A stretch of DNA of 52,300 bases from JABAAI01 sp965242745 (GCA_965242745.1 CBDETG010000022.1:1-52300); one strand, 5' to 3'. Counted from the stretch's first letter, positions 1 through 11,743 are shown. Notes: a model not told the origin generated them from the letters alone. A program made the numbers and translations.

Positions 1-200
1 AAAGTTTAGCTGGTCTTGGCTTGCTTATTTTTTTCTATCGCAGGCTTGCAAGAGTGTAAAGTTGATAAGAAAGAAAGTAAATCAAGATTATGTATAAAGC
101 CCGGCCCGCTGTCTTGTTTGTTTTTCTTTTGTAAAGCTTGCCTTTGCCTGTGGTCTTAGTTTTGCTTTTATATCTGTTTCCATGAGTCTATATGCCGGCT

Positions 201-428
201 TTACCATGGCTCCAGCAAGGCGGCCCATACTATTTTTAGATACCCCAGCAGCGCCTGATATACTGGAGAGAGATCATCGTGAAAAATATAGAGGAGAGCT
301 GCAACTCCAGCAACAGCCTTGAAGATAAAAAAATAATACACGAATCTAATCGCAGTAAAAATAAATCCCCACAGAGCGTCGCAGATAATCTCAACCTCTT
401 CCTCTTCTGTGCGCCGGCCGTTATCCAT
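201..428 (-). CDS. Small hypothetical membrane protein next to coiled-coil gene
   Basis: A 75-residue protein that I do not recognise. It begins with an acidic stretch (EEEEVEI) and then has two hydrophobic segments at about residues 20-45 and 55-72, so it is probably a small inner-membrane protein. The bases before its ATG (AGATAAAGACTGCG followed by an AT-rich stretch) match the leader found before most copies of the 8.5-13.4 kb coiled-coil array, although the protein itself is not a coiled-coil member. It lies 23 bases downstream of the coiled-coil gene at 452..775 on the same strand and is probably part of that unit. There is no Shine-Dalgarno sequence. Confidence 0.5.
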   Translation of the reverse strand: MDNGRRTEEEEVEIICDALWGFIFTAIRFVYYFFIFKAVAGVAALLYIFHDDLSPVYQALLGYLKIVWAALLEPW

Positions 429-451
429 GTTTTAGTATATAATCGCAGTCT

Positions 452-775
452 TTATCTCTTAGCTTGACGCTTTGCTGGTCTTGTCTTGCTTATATCTTGC
501 TGGATTGCTTGGTTTTGTATAAGCAAGTCAAGCTTAGACTCTAGCCTTTGTATGTCTTGCCTTGTATTAGACTCTAGCCTTTGTATATCCTGCCTTGTCT
601 CTCTTAGCATAAAAAAGATAACTACAAAACCTATTCCCAAAACTGAGAGCACAACCCCTGTGATCAATCTCTGAACATACTTAAGCCAGTCTTGTCCAGA
701 CTCCAGCTTGTCTATCTTTACCTGCATAGATTGCATGGGAGTAAAGCCCGCTTCTTTTGTTTCTTGTGTGTCCAT
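452..775 (-). CDS. Membrane-anchored coiled-coil protein, array family (inverted copy)
   Basis: A 107-residue member of the family amplified at 8474..13434. It keeps the family N-terminus (MDTQETKEAGFTPMQ), the linker ending in DWLK, one hydrophobic helix at about residues 36-58, a short coiled coil with two RQDIQRLESNT-type repeats, and the basic tail AKRQAKR. It lies on the opposite strand and on the far side of the 23S rRNA from the main array. Its leader (AAGCTGGCTTTTTTATAGTATTTATT) is the second of the two leader types found in the array. It follows the YwqK-like lipoprotein gene at 882..1454, as the array follows the one at 6438..8297. Function is unknown; a single-helix membrane protein with an oligomerising coil is the safe description. 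Confidence 0.7.
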   Translation of the reverse strand: MDTQETKEAGFTPMQSMQVKIDKLESGQDWLKYVQRLITGVVLSVLGIGFVVIFFMLRETRQDIQRLESNTRQDIQRLESKLDLLIQNQAIQQDISKTRPAKRQAKR

Positions 776-881
776 AATAAATACTATAAAAAAGCCAGCT
801 TGCCAGAGTAGTCTAACCTAGCAAGACCAGAGCACTACTTTACAGCTAAGATAAAGATTGCTCAGAGTCAAGAAAGAATAG

Positions 882-1454
882 CTACTGTATGCAAGTGTCG
901 CTTTCACTAGTGCAGCCGTGTTTTGCTAGTGTGCAGGTTTCCCTTGTCTCGCCATCGTCTTCGTAGCAAAAGGGATACCCGAAGTGTTTTTGGCCTTTGC
1001 TCTGATACCATATATACGTCTTCTTATTATGAAAATCCCAGCTTTCATAATAAGTCTCTTCACGAGTCTTTATGCCGTCATCATAGTCAATAGAGTATCT
1101 AGTTCCCGCCCCGCTCTCATAGTAAGCGTATACTAAGTAAGATTTGTCGCTGAAATAGATTGTTTCTGTATGTTTATTCCCGCTTTCATAGTAAGAAGTC
1201 TTGCCGAGTATCTCGCCATTAGAGTAATAATGGGTAACCAGCTTTCTATTCCCATTCGGCCAGCATTTTTGCGTGTAGTCTTTTTCTCCATCGGCGTCTT
1301 CATACGTGCCGGGCCAGCATGACTTAGACTCGTTTTTTTCGCTGCCAGTAGGCTTTTCTCCCTGTTGCGGCAAGGCAGAGCTCCCAGTCTGGCAGGCGCT
1401 TGCACAGGCTACACAAGCCAGCAAGATAAGAGTAAATAATAATGTTTTTTTCAT
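882..1454 (-). CDS. MORN-variant/YwqK-like repeat lipoprotein
   Basis: A 190-residue exported lipoprotein. The N-terminus MKKTLLFTLILLACVACASAC is a classical lipoprotein signal with several possible lipobox cysteines around residues 13-21. The mature part has a low-complexity linker and then about four repeats of roughly 22 residues with the pattern YYESGNKHTxxxYxSDG, as in MORN-variant (YwqK antitoxin-like) proteins. The C-terminus (CYEDDGETRETCTLAKHGCTSxSxTCIQ in spirit) is nearly the same as that of the 619-residue protein at 6438..8297, so the two are paralogs. It lies 200 bases downstream of the 23S rRNA 3' end on the same strand, so read-through from the rRNA promoter is possible. The YwqK name comes from the repeat fold; I see no toxin gene beside it. 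Confidence 0.7.
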   Translation of the reverse strand: MKKTLLFTLILLACVACASACQTGSSALPQQGEKPTGSEKNESKSCWPGTYEDADGEKDYTQKCWPNGNRKLVTHYYSNGEILGKTSYYESGNKHTETIYFSDKSYLVYAYYESGAGTRYSIDYDDGIKTREETYYESWDFHNKKTYIWYQSKGQKHFGYPFCYEDDGETRETCTLAKHGCTSESDTCIQ

Positions 1455-1651
1455 GATATAAGTAAAGGCTCAGAATAGAAAAGCCGGCCCGGCCTGAGTA
1501 GACTCAAAGCTAAACTAGCCTTGTCTATTCCCAAGACCAGCTAAGAGACCAGCAAGCCAGAGTCAATTAAGACATCCCCAAAAATACGAAGTCAAAACAG
1601 GCTTCTTTACTAACGATATTGACGAAGGATCTTGTTTAGAACAATGATTTT

Positions 1652-1671
1652 AGAACAAAGTAATATGGTCA

Positions 1672-1674
<3 letters not shown>
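1652..1674 (-). repeat. 3' arm of 23S rRNA processing stem
   Basis: This 23-base stretch is the exact reverse complement of 4632..4654. In the precursor RNA the two arms bracket the mature 23S and form an uninterrupted 23-bp helix, the usual substrate for RNase III processing. Confidence 0.8.
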
Positions 1675-4631
<2,957 letters not shown>

Positions 4632-4640
<9 letters not shown>

Positions 4641-4654
4641 TATTACTTTGTTCT
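4632..4654 (-). repeat. 5' arm of 23S rRNA processing stem
   Basis: It pairs perfectly with 1652..1674. On the precursor it is preceded by CTTCTTTAAGAAC, which vaguely resembles an rRNA antitermination boxA, but that reading is uncertain. Confidence 0.8.
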
Positions 4655-5489
4655 TAAAGAAGATAAAAAGCAGATAATAGGCTTTTGCGCTTTATCTGAT
4701 CTTTATCCAATCTTTATACAAAGACGATCTTTTGTATCAAGTGAAAGTTGCATATCAGATGATCTTTTGTATCGTCTTTGCTAAGCCTGAGCCATATGTC
4801 AGGCTTGTTTTGGTCTTCATCTACTCTTGTTACATTATGCGCGATTAAAAAACTGCGCTTAATGTATAGGAACTCAATTCAACTCAGCAAGAGAAATATC
4901 ATCATATTTTGCTTCCATTTTTGATTCTATTTCTCTTTTGATTGTCAATTTCATTCTCGTTTTCATTTTGCCTTATTTTTGATAAAATTTAGCTAGCATT
5001 CGTTGGGCTTGCCATGCAATGACCATCAAGACAAATTAGGCGAAGCAGGCAACGCCTTAGTAATAAAGCGCTTTCTTTGCTGTTTATTAGAGCAAGGGCC
5101 GCTATACCTTCTTGGCCTTAACAGACCTAGACAAACCCGATGTTAAAGAGCCTTTGCTCCCAAGCCCTGTCTTTTCAGGGACCAAGGCCTTTCTTTTATG
5201 CCTATCTTTCGACTATGCAAGCAAAGAAATAGAAAGCAAAGTAAAGCCCAGCTTTTTCTTAGAGACGGCTCCATACATAGCTGCTACAACATAAGCATAA
5301 ATGGAAGCCGAAGAAAAGCTTAGCTTGGATAAGGACATAGAAACATATAGCGTGTATTTGTCAACTCAAAACTGAGAATATTTTTGTACTTCGTTTGTTA
5401 TTTCAATTTCAACATGAGCCTGCAGAAGGTTGATAGAAAATTGCAGCTTTTTCTTGACTCTTAGCTGCCTTGCATGCTCAATGTCTACT
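4655..5489. other. Gene-poor stretch between 23S rRNA and plus-strand array
   Basis: About 830 bases without a supported gene. The part nearest the 23S (4713-4790) holds the putative rRNA promoter and a nested repeat: GATCTTTTGTATC occurs twice in direct orientation (near 4727 and 4771), inside an inverted pair AAAGACGAT/ATCGTCTTT. There is no 16S, 5S or tRNA here. A 60-codon open frame at 5112..5294 has no ribosome-binding site and no recognisable protein character, so I do not call it. Confidence 0.5.
4713..4740 (-). promoter_or_regulatory. Putative promoter for 23S rRNA
   Basis: On the minus strand TTGATA and TATAAA are separated by 16 bases, and the -10 lies about 60 bases before the processing stem. 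This is the best sigma70-like match upstream of the rRNA. The flanking nested repeats could be part of its control. Confidence 0.4.
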
Positions 5490-5978
5490 ATGACTCAATT
5501 AAGGAATGCCTTATTTACACTTTGCTTGCTGGCTTGTGTAGTTTTGCCCGTTGTCTTGCTGTCGAATCCCACTTCTAGCGCCGGCGGGCAGCTTACAGAT
5601 ATACAGGGAATAAGAGACACTGTCTTATTGCATGCAGCTAGCTTTGACTGGATTAAATGGAGTCTCTTAGCTGGTCTTGCAACTATTGGGCTTTGCTTTA
5701 CTGCTCTTTTTTTTGCGATAAGAGACACAAGGCAAGATATACAGAAGCTAGAGTCTAATACAAGGCAAGACATGCAAAGGCTGGAGTCTAATACAAGGCA
5801 AGACATACAAAAGCTAGAGTCTCGTATAGATAAGCTAGACTCCCGTATAGACAAGCTGGACTCTAAGCTGGAGTCTGGCATACAAGAAAACAGAAAGCTG
5901 CTTATGCAGCTTATACAAAACACAGAGCCTGCAAGGCAAAAGCAAACAAGACCAGTAAAGCGGGCAAGCCTGCGATAG
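5490..5978 (+). CDS. Coiled-coil membrane protein with signal-like N-terminus (array family variant)
   Basis: About 162 residues from the ATG at 5490; an earlier in-frame start exists at 5430 but the protein before MTQLRNALFTLCLLAC looks like noise. The first 30 residues are a hydrophobic signal or anchor, replacing the MDTQETKE head of the array proteins. A linker (GGQLTDIQGIRD, then FDWIKW) leads to a second hydrophobic helix. A long coiled coil follows, with repeats RQDIQKLESNT (three times) and RIDKLDS (twice), ending in a basic tail. The RIDKLD heptads recall the KID repeats of Borrelia Bdr proteins, but the domain order differs and homology is not shown. It heads the plus-strand series of related genes. 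Function unknown. Confidence 0.6.
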   Translation: MTQLRNALFTLCLLACVVLPVVLLSNPTSSAGGQLTDIQGIRDTVLLHAASFDWIKWSLLAGLATIGLCFTALFFAIRDTRQDIQKLESNTRQDMQRLESNTRQDIQKLESRIDKLDSRIDKLDSKLESGIQENRKLLMQLIQNTEPARQKQTRPVKRASLR

Positions 5979-6034
5979 AGAAGCGTATTATTTTGTTTTG
6001 ACTCTTAGCAATTCTTATCTTAGATGGCCTTATT

Positions 6035-6418
6035 ATGAAAAAAACATTATTATTTATACTTTGCTTGCTTGTATGTATAGCTTTGCCCGCTGCCTTGCTA
6101 TCGAATACAGCAAGCAGTGCAAGCGGGCAGCTTACAGACATACAGGAAATAAGCGACAGAGTCTTATTGCTGGAGTCTGGCTTTGACTGGCTTAAGTGGT
6201 TTATAGTTGCCTGCTTGCCCGCTTTGCTTGTGCTTGTGACATATTTTCACAGCGACACGGGCAAGAAAATAAATAAGCTAGACTCGCGCATGGACAAGAT
6301 AGACTCCCGTATAGATAAGCTAGAGTCTGGCATACAAGATATAAGAATACTGCTTATACAAAAGCAGACAAGCCAGCAAGATACAAAGCAAGGCAAGCCC
6401 GGCAAGACGCCAAGCTAA
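6035..6418 (+). CDS. Coiled-coil membrane protein with signal-like N-terminus (array family variant)
   Basis: A 127-residue protein closely related to the one at 5490..5978: hydrophobic N-terminus MKKTLLFILCLLVCIALPAA, linker SGQLTDIQEISDRV, FDWLKW, a second helix at about residues 57-75, HSDTGKK, then RMDKIDSRIDKLES heptads and the tail GIQDIRILLIQKQTSQQ. The HSDTGKK and QDIRILLIQKQ blocks recur in the tandem copies at 8.5-13.4 kb, showing that modules are shared between the two subfamilies. It lies 19 bases before the lipoprotein gene at 6438, probably in one transcript. Confidence 0.65.
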   Translation: MKKTLLFILCLLVCIALPAALLSNTASSASGQLTDIQEISDRVLLLESGFDWLKWFIVACLPALLVLVTYFHSDTGKKINKLDSRMDKIDSRIDKLESGIQDIRILLIQKQTSQQDTKQGKPGKTPS

Positions 6419-6437
6419 GAGATAGAGACAGAGATTT

Positions 6438-8297
6438 ATGAAAATACTAAGGACATTATTATTTACTTTGGCCTTGCTGGCTTGTGTTGCTTGCGCAAGT
6501 GATGGCGATAGCAATACAGAAAAGCAGGATACAAGAGCGGGAAGCCCGCCAGCTAATACGCCAGAGCCAACACCGAATACAGACACGCCCAACAACACGC
6601 CAGCGCCTACACCGAACACGCCTCCTGTTGTCAAAAGCCCGACCTGCCAAGCTGGCAATTACGACACAGACGATGACGGCTTAAGAGACTATACGTTGGA
6701 ATGTCATAGTAATGGCCATGCAGCAAAGCGTATAAACTACACCTCATCGGGTAAAAAAGAAGAAGAATACACGTACTACGAAAGCAATGGTAATAAGAAA
6801 ACGTATATAAACTACAACCCTGATGGCACAAAAGCTTACGAGGATAGCTTTTACGAAAGCAATAGTAATCGCAAGACAAGGATAAACTTTTTTAGCGATG
6901 GAGTGACGAAGGAATGGGAAAACACGTATTATGAAGCCTCCAACGGCCAGCTAAAAACACAGGTTTTTTACAATGCAGACGGAAGCAAAAAAGCAGACTA
7001 CCCTGTCTGCTATCCGGAAAACAGCGGAGACAGTGAGCTTTGCAGTCTTGCCAAACATGGCTGCCTCATTGAAAACTATAGCTGTATACCAAATTGTACA
7101 TACTATACAAATGGCAGCCCTCAGGCATGTATATACTATCATGGCAATGGCACAAAAAGCAGTGAATACACGTACTACGAAAGCAACGGTAATAAAAAGA
7201 CATATATATGGTATCGCAGCGATGGCGTCAAAAAAAGTTATGAATACACCTACTACGAAAGCAACGGCAATCGCAAGACATGGATAGGCTATCAAAGCGA
7301 TGGCGTCACAAAAAGCCAAGAAATCACCTACTACGAAAGCAACGGTAATCTAAAGACATGGATAGACTATCACAGCGATGGCACAAAACACGACGGCGCT
7401 CCTTATTGCCTCACAGACGTTCGAGACGATGGCAGTTATACAACTGAAACCTGCACTATAGCAAAGCACGGCTGCGATAGTTCTCATTATAGTTGTATAC
7501 CTAATTGTACATACTATACAAATGGCAGCCCTCAGGCATGTATATACTATCATGGCAATGGCACAAAAAGCAGTGAATACACGTACTACGAAAGCAATGG
7601 TAATCTAAAGACATGGATAGTCTATCGCAGCGATGGCGTCAAAAAAAGTTATGAATACACGTACTACGAAAGCAATGGTAATCGCAAGACATTTATAAAC
7701 TATCATAGCGATGGCGTTACAAAATACCAGGAAATCACCTCCTACGAAAGCAACGGCAATACGAAGACATGGATAGAATATCAAAGCGATGGCACAAAAG
7801 CCGGCGGCCCTGGGTGCTACACAGACGATTTTACAATTGAAACCTGCACTATAGCAAAGCACGGCTGCGATAGGTATCACTATAGCTGTATAGACCTTAC
7901 CTTATACGGAGGAGGGGCGACTGATTGTATAGCCGGCGATTATGACACAAACAGCGATACAAAAACAAATTTCAGCATAGCTTGCCATGACAACGGCAAT
8001 CGCAAGTCATATATAGGCTATTACAGCGATGGCGTCAAAAAAAGCAGTGAATCCACGTACTACGAAAGCAACGGTAATCAAAAGACAAGGATAGGCTATT
8101 ACAGCGATGGCGTCAAAAAAAGCAGTGAATCCACGTACTACGAAAGCAACGGTAATCTAAAGACATGGATATTCTATGAAAGCGATGGCTCAAAGAGCGG
8201 GAGCACATACTGCTACAAAGACGATGGCAGTACTACCGAAACCTGCACACTAGAAAAACACGGCTGCACCAGCGCAAGCAACACTTGCATACAATAG
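6438..8297 (+). CDS. Large MORN-variant/YwqK-like repeat lipoprotein
   Basis: A 619-residue lipoprotein. Signal peptide and lipobox lie in the first 21 residues (LLACVACAS), followed by a Thr/Pro/Asn-rich linker to about residue 65. The rest is a long series of about 22-residue repeats, YTYYESNGNxKTxIxYxSDGxK, grouped into blocks separated by cysteine-containing units (CTIAKHGCxxxxYSCI). Two blocks are near-exact DNA duplications: the stretch from about 7089 recurs about 408 bases later at 7497. Repeats of this kind are annotated as MORN-variant/YwqK antitoxin domains. The length and lipid anchor suggest a surface or periplasmic repeat protein rather than an antitoxin. It is a paralog of 882..1454 and directly precedes the coiled-coil array. 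The repeats invite copy-number change by recombination. Confidence 0.75.
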   Translation: MKILRTLLFTLALLACVACASDGDSNTEKQDTRAGSPPANTPEPTPNTDTPNNTPAPTPNTPPVVKSPTCQAGNYDTDDDGLRDYTLECHSNGHAAKRINYTSSGKKEEEYTYYESNGNKKTYINYNPDGTKAYEDSFYESNSNRKTRINFFSDGVTKEWENTYYEASNGQLKTQVFYNADGSKKADYPVCYPENSGDSELCSLAKHGCLIENYSCIPNCTYYTNGSPQACIYYHGNGTKSSEYTYYESNGNKKTYIWYRSDGVKKSYEYTYYESNGNRKTWIGYQSDGVTKSQEITYYESNGNLKTWIDYHSDGTKHDGAPYCLTDVRDDGSYTTETCTIAKHGCDSSHYSCIPNCTYYTNGSPQACIYYHGNGTKSSEYTYYESNGNLKTWIVYRSDGVKKSYEYTYYESNGNRKTFINYHSDGVTKYQEITSYESNGNTKTWIEYQSDGTKAGGPGCYTDDFTIETCTIAKHGCDRYHYSCIDLTLYGGGATDCIAGDYDTNSDTKTNFSIACHDNGNRKSYIGYYSDGVKKSSESTYYESNGNQKTRIGYYSDGVKKSSESTYYESNGNLKTWIFYESDGSKSGSTYCYKDDGSTTETCTLEKHGCTSASNTCIQ

Positions 8298-8473
8298 CCG
8301 CCCTTGCGCTCCAAAGCCTTTTTCTCCTTGACTCTCCCCTGATCTTAGCTGTAAAATAATGCTTGCTTGTTTTGTGCTTTTTTAGATAGTCTACTTATAG
8401 CAGGGGGCTGGTAAAGCGCCAGGTCTTGTCGTAGGCACGCTTAGGCAAGGCAGGCGGCTTTTACTCGTTTATT

Positions 8474-8827
8474 ATGGATACGCAAGAAACAAAAGAAGCT
8501 GGCTTTACTCCCATGCAATCTATGCAGGTAAAAATAGACAAGCTGAGTCTTAGTATAGACTGGCTAAAATGGAGTCTTGCTATAGGTTTCCCGGTCTTGT
8601 TTGCTGGTCTTATTGGTCTGGCTAGTCTTGTATTTTTCTTGTTTGCCAGGCTAGAGACTAATACAAGGCAAGATATACAGAGGCTAGAGGCTAATACAAG
8701 ACAAGATATACAAAGGCTAGAGTCTCGTATAGACAAGATAGACTCCAAGCTTGACTTGCTAATACAAAGCCAAGCAAGCCGGCAAGAAACAAAGCAAAGC
8801 CCGGCTAAAAGACAAGCTAAGAGATAA
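8474..8827 (+). CDS. Array copy 1, membrane coiled-coil protein
   Basis: 117 residues, the longest copy. Its membrane segment (LAIGFPVLFAGLIGLASLVFFLFA) is not one of the three common modules. The coil has two RQDIQRLEA/ESNT-type repeats like the inverted gene at 452..775, so this copy may be closest to the ancestral form. The tail is a variant of T1 (SQASRQETKQSPAKRQAKR). Confidence 0.8.
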   Translation: MDTQETKEAGFTPMQSMQVKIDKLSLSIDWLKWSLAIGFPVLFAGLIGLASLVFFLFARLETNTRQDIQRLEANTRQDIQRLESRIDKIDSKLDLLIQSQASRQETKQSPAKRQAKR

Positions 8828-8850
8828 AGCCTGCGTATATATTATTTATC

Positions 8851-9138
8851 ATGGATACACAAGAAACAAAAGAACAGGGTTTTACTCCCTTGCAATCTGT
8901 GCAGATAAAGATAGACCAGCTAAGTATTGGCTTTGATTGGCTAAAGTTTTTAGGCAAAAGCATATTTCCTTTCTTAGCTTTGTTTGCTGGCTTTGTATTC
9001 TTTTTATTTACAAGGCTAGAGTCAAGATTAGAATCTCGTATAGACAGGATAGAGTCCAAGCTTGACTTACTTATACAAAAACAAACAAGCCAGCAAGAAG
9101 CAAAGCAAAGCCCGGCTAAAAGACAAGCTAAGAGATAG
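8851..9138 (+). CDS. Array copy 2, membrane coiled-coil protein
   Basis: 95 residues with its own membrane segment (SIFPFLALFAGFVFFLF) and a short RLESRLESRIDRIES coil joined to tail T1. The leader CTGCGTATATATTATTTATC directly before the ATG is the type shared by most copies. Confidence 0.8.
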   Translation: MDTQETKEQGFTPLQSVQIKIDQLSIGFDWLKFLGKSIFPFLALFAGFVFFLFTRLESRLESRIDRIESKLDLLIQKQTSQQEAKQSPAKRQAKR

Positions 9139-9162
9139 CAAGCTGGCTTTACTATATTTATT

Positions 9163-9483
9163 ATGGACACACAGGAAGCAAAAGAAGCGGGCTTTACTCC
9201 CATGCAATCTATGCAGGTAAAGATAGAAAAGCTGGAGTCTGGCTTTGCTTGGCTTAAGTGGAGTCATAAAAACCTTTCCACAATAATACTCTCAGTTGTG
9301 GGAATAGGTTTTGCTGTCATGATTGCTCTCATGACGTATTTACACAGTGACACGGGCAAAAAAATAGACAAGCTAGACTCACGCATAGACAGGATAGAGT
9401 CCAAGCTTGACTTACTTATACAAAAACAAACAAGCCAGCAAGAAGCAAAGCAAAGCCCGGCTAAAAGACAAGCTAAGAGATAA
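9163..9483 (+). CDS. Array copy 3, membrane coiled-coil protein (M2-T1)
   Basis: 106 residues: MDTQEAKEAG head, M2 membrane segment, LHSDTGKKIDKLDSRIDRIES coil and tail T1. It has the second leader type (CAAGCTGGCTTTACTATATTTATT), which always goes with the EAKEAG head. Confidence 0.8.
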   Translation: MDTQEAKEAGFTPMQSMQVKIEKLESGFAWLKWSHKNLSTIILSVVGIGFAVMIALMTYLHSDTGKKIDKLDSRIDRIESKLDLLIQKQTSQQEAKQSPAKRQAKR

Positions 9484-9506
9484 AGACTGCGTATATATTA
9501 TTTATC

Positions 9507-9785
9507 ATGGATACACAAGAAACAAAAGAACAGGGTTTTACTCCCTTGCAATCTATGCAGGTAAAGATAGAGAAGCTGGAGCTTAGTTTTGATTGGCTTA
9601 AGTGGAGTCTCTTAGCTGGCTTTGCCGCTATTGGGCTTTGCTTTACAGAGGTCTTCTTTACAATAAGAGATACAAAGCAGGATATAAAGCAAGACATGCA
9701 AAGGCTAGACTCACGCATAGACAGGATAGAGTCCAAGCTTGACTTACTTATACAAAGCCAAGCAAGAAGACAAGCTAAGAGATAA
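9507..9785 (+). CDS. Array copy 4, membrane coiled-coil protein (M1-T2)
   Basis: 92 residues: MDTQETKEQG head, M1 membrane segment (with TEVFF instead of TAVFF), short KQDIKQDMQRLDSRIDRIES coil and the short tail T2. Confidence 0.8.
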   Translation: MDTQETKEQGFTPLQSMQVKIEKLELSFDWLKWSLLAGFAAIGLCFTEVFFTIRDTKQDIKQDMQRLDSRIDRIESKLDLLIQSQARRQAKR

Positions 9786-9808
9786 AGACTGCGTATATAT
9801 TATTTATC

Positions 9809-10099
9809 ATGGATACACAAGAAACAAAAGAACAGGGTTTTACTCCCATGCAATCTATGCAGGTAAAAATAGACAAGCTGGAGTCTGGCTTTGCTTGGCT
9901 TAAGTGGAGTCATAAAAACCTTTCCACAATAATACTCTCAGTTGTGGGAATAGGTTTTGCTGTCATGATTGCTCTCATGACGTATTTACACAGTGACACG
10001 GGCAAAAAAATAGACAAGCTAGACTCACGCATAGACAGGATAGAGTCCAAGCTTGACTTACTTATACAAAGCCAAGCAAGAAGACAAGCTAAGAGATAA
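9809..10099 (+). CDS. Array copy 5, membrane coiled-coil protein (M2-T2)
   Basis: 96 residues. The head is a hybrid (ETKEQG but TPMQSMQVKIDKLESG), followed by M2 and tail T2. The hybrid head suggests that recombination breakpoints also fall within the first 25 codons. Confidence 0.8.
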   Translation: MDTQETKEQGFTPMQSMQVKIDKLESGFAWLKWSHKNLSTIILSVVGIGFAVMIALMTYLHSDTGKKIDKLDSRIDRIESKLDLLIQSQARRQAKR

Positions 10100-10122
10100 A
10101 GACTGCGTATATATTATTTATC

Positions 10123-10380
10123 ATGGATACACAAGAAACAAAAGAACAGGGTTTTACTCCCTTGCAATCTATGCAGGTAAAGATAGAGAAGCTGGAGCTT
10201 AGTTTAAGCTGGCTTAAGTGGATTGTGGGAACAGGTCTTCTCGGTCTTGCTGGTCTTGTGACTTACTTACACAGCGATATAAAGCAAGACATAAGAGATA
10301 TAAAGCAAGATATACAAAGGCTAGAGTCTAAGCTTGACTTACTTATACAAAGCCAAGCAAGAAGACAAGCTAAGAGATAA
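10123..10380 (+). CDS. Array copy 6, membrane coiled-coil protein (M3-T2)
   Basis: 85 residues, the shortest copy: ETKEQG head, LSLSWLKW, M3 membrane segment, a minimal coil (KQDIRDIKQDIQRLES) and tail T2. Confidence 0.8.
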   Translation: MDTQETKEQGFTPLQSMQVKIEKLELSLSWLKWIVGTGLLGLAGLVTYLHSDIKQDIRDIKQDIQRLESKLDLLIQSQARRQAKR

Positions 10381-10403
10381 AGCCTGCGTATATATTATTT
10401 ATC

Positions 10404-10733
10404 ATGGATACACAAGAAACAAAAGAGCAAAGCCTTACTCCCATGCAGGAAATAAGGCATAAAGTAGACAAGCTAAGTCTTAGTATAGACTGGCTTAAGT
10501 GGATTGTGGGAACAGGTCTCTTAGGTCTTGCTGGTCTTGTGACTTACTTACACAGCGATATAAAGCAAGACACAAGGCAAGACATGCAAAGGTTAGAGTC
10601 ACGCATAGACAAGCTAGACTCACGCATAGACAGGATAGAGTCTAGCATACAAGATATAAGAATACTGCTTATACAGAAGCAGAGCGCAGGCGGGCAAGAC
10701 ACAAGCCCGGTAAAAAGACAAGCTAAGAGATAG
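10404..10733 (+). CDS. Array copy 7, membrane coiled-coil protein (M3-T3)
   Basis: 109 residues. The head is distinct (ETKEQSLTPMQEIRHKVDKL), then M3, RQDMQRLESRIDKLDSRIDRIES and tail T3 beginning SIQDIRILLIQ. Nearly the same as copy 15, which implies duplication across the array. Confidence 0.8.
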   Translation: MDTQETKEQSLTPMQEIRHKVDKLSLSIDWLKWIVGTGLLGLAGLVTYLHSDIKQDTRQDMQRLESRIDKLDSRIDRIESSIQDIRILLIQKQSAGGQDTSPVKRQAKR

Positions 10734-10757
10734 CAAGCTGGCTTTACTATATTTATT

Positions 10758-11066
10758 ATGGACACACAGGAAGCAAAAGAAGCGGGCTTTACTCCCATGC
10801 AATCTATGCAGGTAAAAATAGACAAGCTGGAGTCTGGCTTTGCTTGGCTTAAGTGGAGTCTCTTAGCTGGCTTTGCTGCTATTGGGCTTTGCTTTACAGC
10901 GGTCTTCTTTACAATAAGAGATACAAAGCAGGATATAAAGCAAGACATGCAAAGGCTAGACTCACGCATAGACAGGATAGAGTCCAAGCTTGACTTACTT
11001 ATACAAAAACAAACAAGCCAGCAAGAAGCAAAGCAAAGCCCGGCTAAAAGACAAGCTAAGAGATAA
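10758..11066 (+). CDS. Array copy 8, membrane coiled-coil protein (M1-T1)
   Basis: 102 residues: EAKEAG head and second leader type, M1, KQDMQRLDSRIDRIES coil and T1. It differs from copies 11-13 only in the head region. Confidence 0.8.
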   Translation: MDTQEAKEAGFTPMQSMQVKIDKLESGFAWLKWSLLAGFAAIGLCFTAVFFTIRDTKQDIKQDMQRLDSRIDRIESKLDLLIQKQTSQQEAKQSPAKRQAKR

Positions 11067-11089
11067 AGACTGCGTATATATTATTTATC

Positions 11090-11428
11090 ATGGATACACA
11101 AGAAACAAAAGAACAGGGTTTTACTCCCTTGCAATCTATGCAGGTAAAGATAGAGAAGCTGGAGCTTAGTTTTGATTGGCTTAAGTGGAGTCTCTTAGCT
11201 GGCTTTGCTGCTATTGGGCTTTGCTTTACAGCGGTCTTCTTTACAATAAGAGATACAAAGCAGGATATAAAGCAAGACATGCAAAGGCTAGACTCACGCA
11301 TAGACAAGCTAGACTCACGCATAGACAGGATAGAGTCTAGCATACAAGATATAAGAATACTGCTTATACAGAAGCAGAGCGCAGGCGGGCAAGACACAAG
11401 CCCGGTAAAAAGACAAGCTAAGAGATAG
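11090..11428 (+). CDS. Array copy 9, membrane coiled-coil protein (M1-T3)
   Basis: 112 residues: ETKEQG head, M1 and the longer coil with two RID units joined to T3. Its first two thirds match copies 11-13 and its last third matches copy 7, a clear recombinant. Confidence 0.8.
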   Translation: MDTQETKEQGFTPLQSMQVKIEKLELSFDWLKWSLLAGFAAIGLCFTAVFFTIRDTKQDIKQDMQRLDSRIDKLDSRIDRIESSIQDIRILLIQKQSAGGQDTSPVKRQAKR

Positions 11429-11452
11429 CAAGCTGGCTTTACTATATTTATT

Positions 11453-11743
11453 ATGGACACACAGGAAGCAAAAGAAGCGGGCTTTACTCCCATGCAATCT
11501 ATACAGGTAAAGATAGAAAAGCTGGAGTCTGGCTTTGCTTGGCTTAAGTGGAGTCATAAAAACCTTTCCACAATAATACTCTCAGTTGTGGGAATAGGTT
11601 TTGCTGTCATGATTGCTCTCATGACGTATTTACACAGTGACACGGGCAAAAAAATAGACAAGCTAGACTCACGCATAGACAGGATAGAGTCCAAGCTTGA
11701 CTTACTTATACAAAGCCAAGCAAGAAGACAAGCTAAGAGATAA
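11453..11743 (+). CDS. Array copy 10, membrane coiled-coil protein (M2-T2)
   Basis: 96 residues: EAKEAG head (with SIQVKIEKL), M2 and T2. It has the second leader type. Confidence 0.8.
   Translation: MDTQEAKEAGFTPMQSIQVKIEKLESGFAWLKWSHKNLSTIILSVVGIGFAVMIALMTYLHSDTGKKIDKLDSRIDRIESKLDLLIQSQARRQAKR

Noticed and set aside
882..1454. YwqK antitoxin of a toxin-antitoxin pair
   Set aside because: The protein is a lipoprotein with repeats, and no toxin gene is adjacent; the name reflects repeat similarity only.
1455..1650. 5S rRNA downstream of 23S
   Set aside because: No 5S-like sequence or fold is recognisable in the 200 bases.
5112..5294. 60-codon open frame on the plus strand
   Set aside because: No ribosome-binding site, no family resemblance, and it lies in a gene-poor region.
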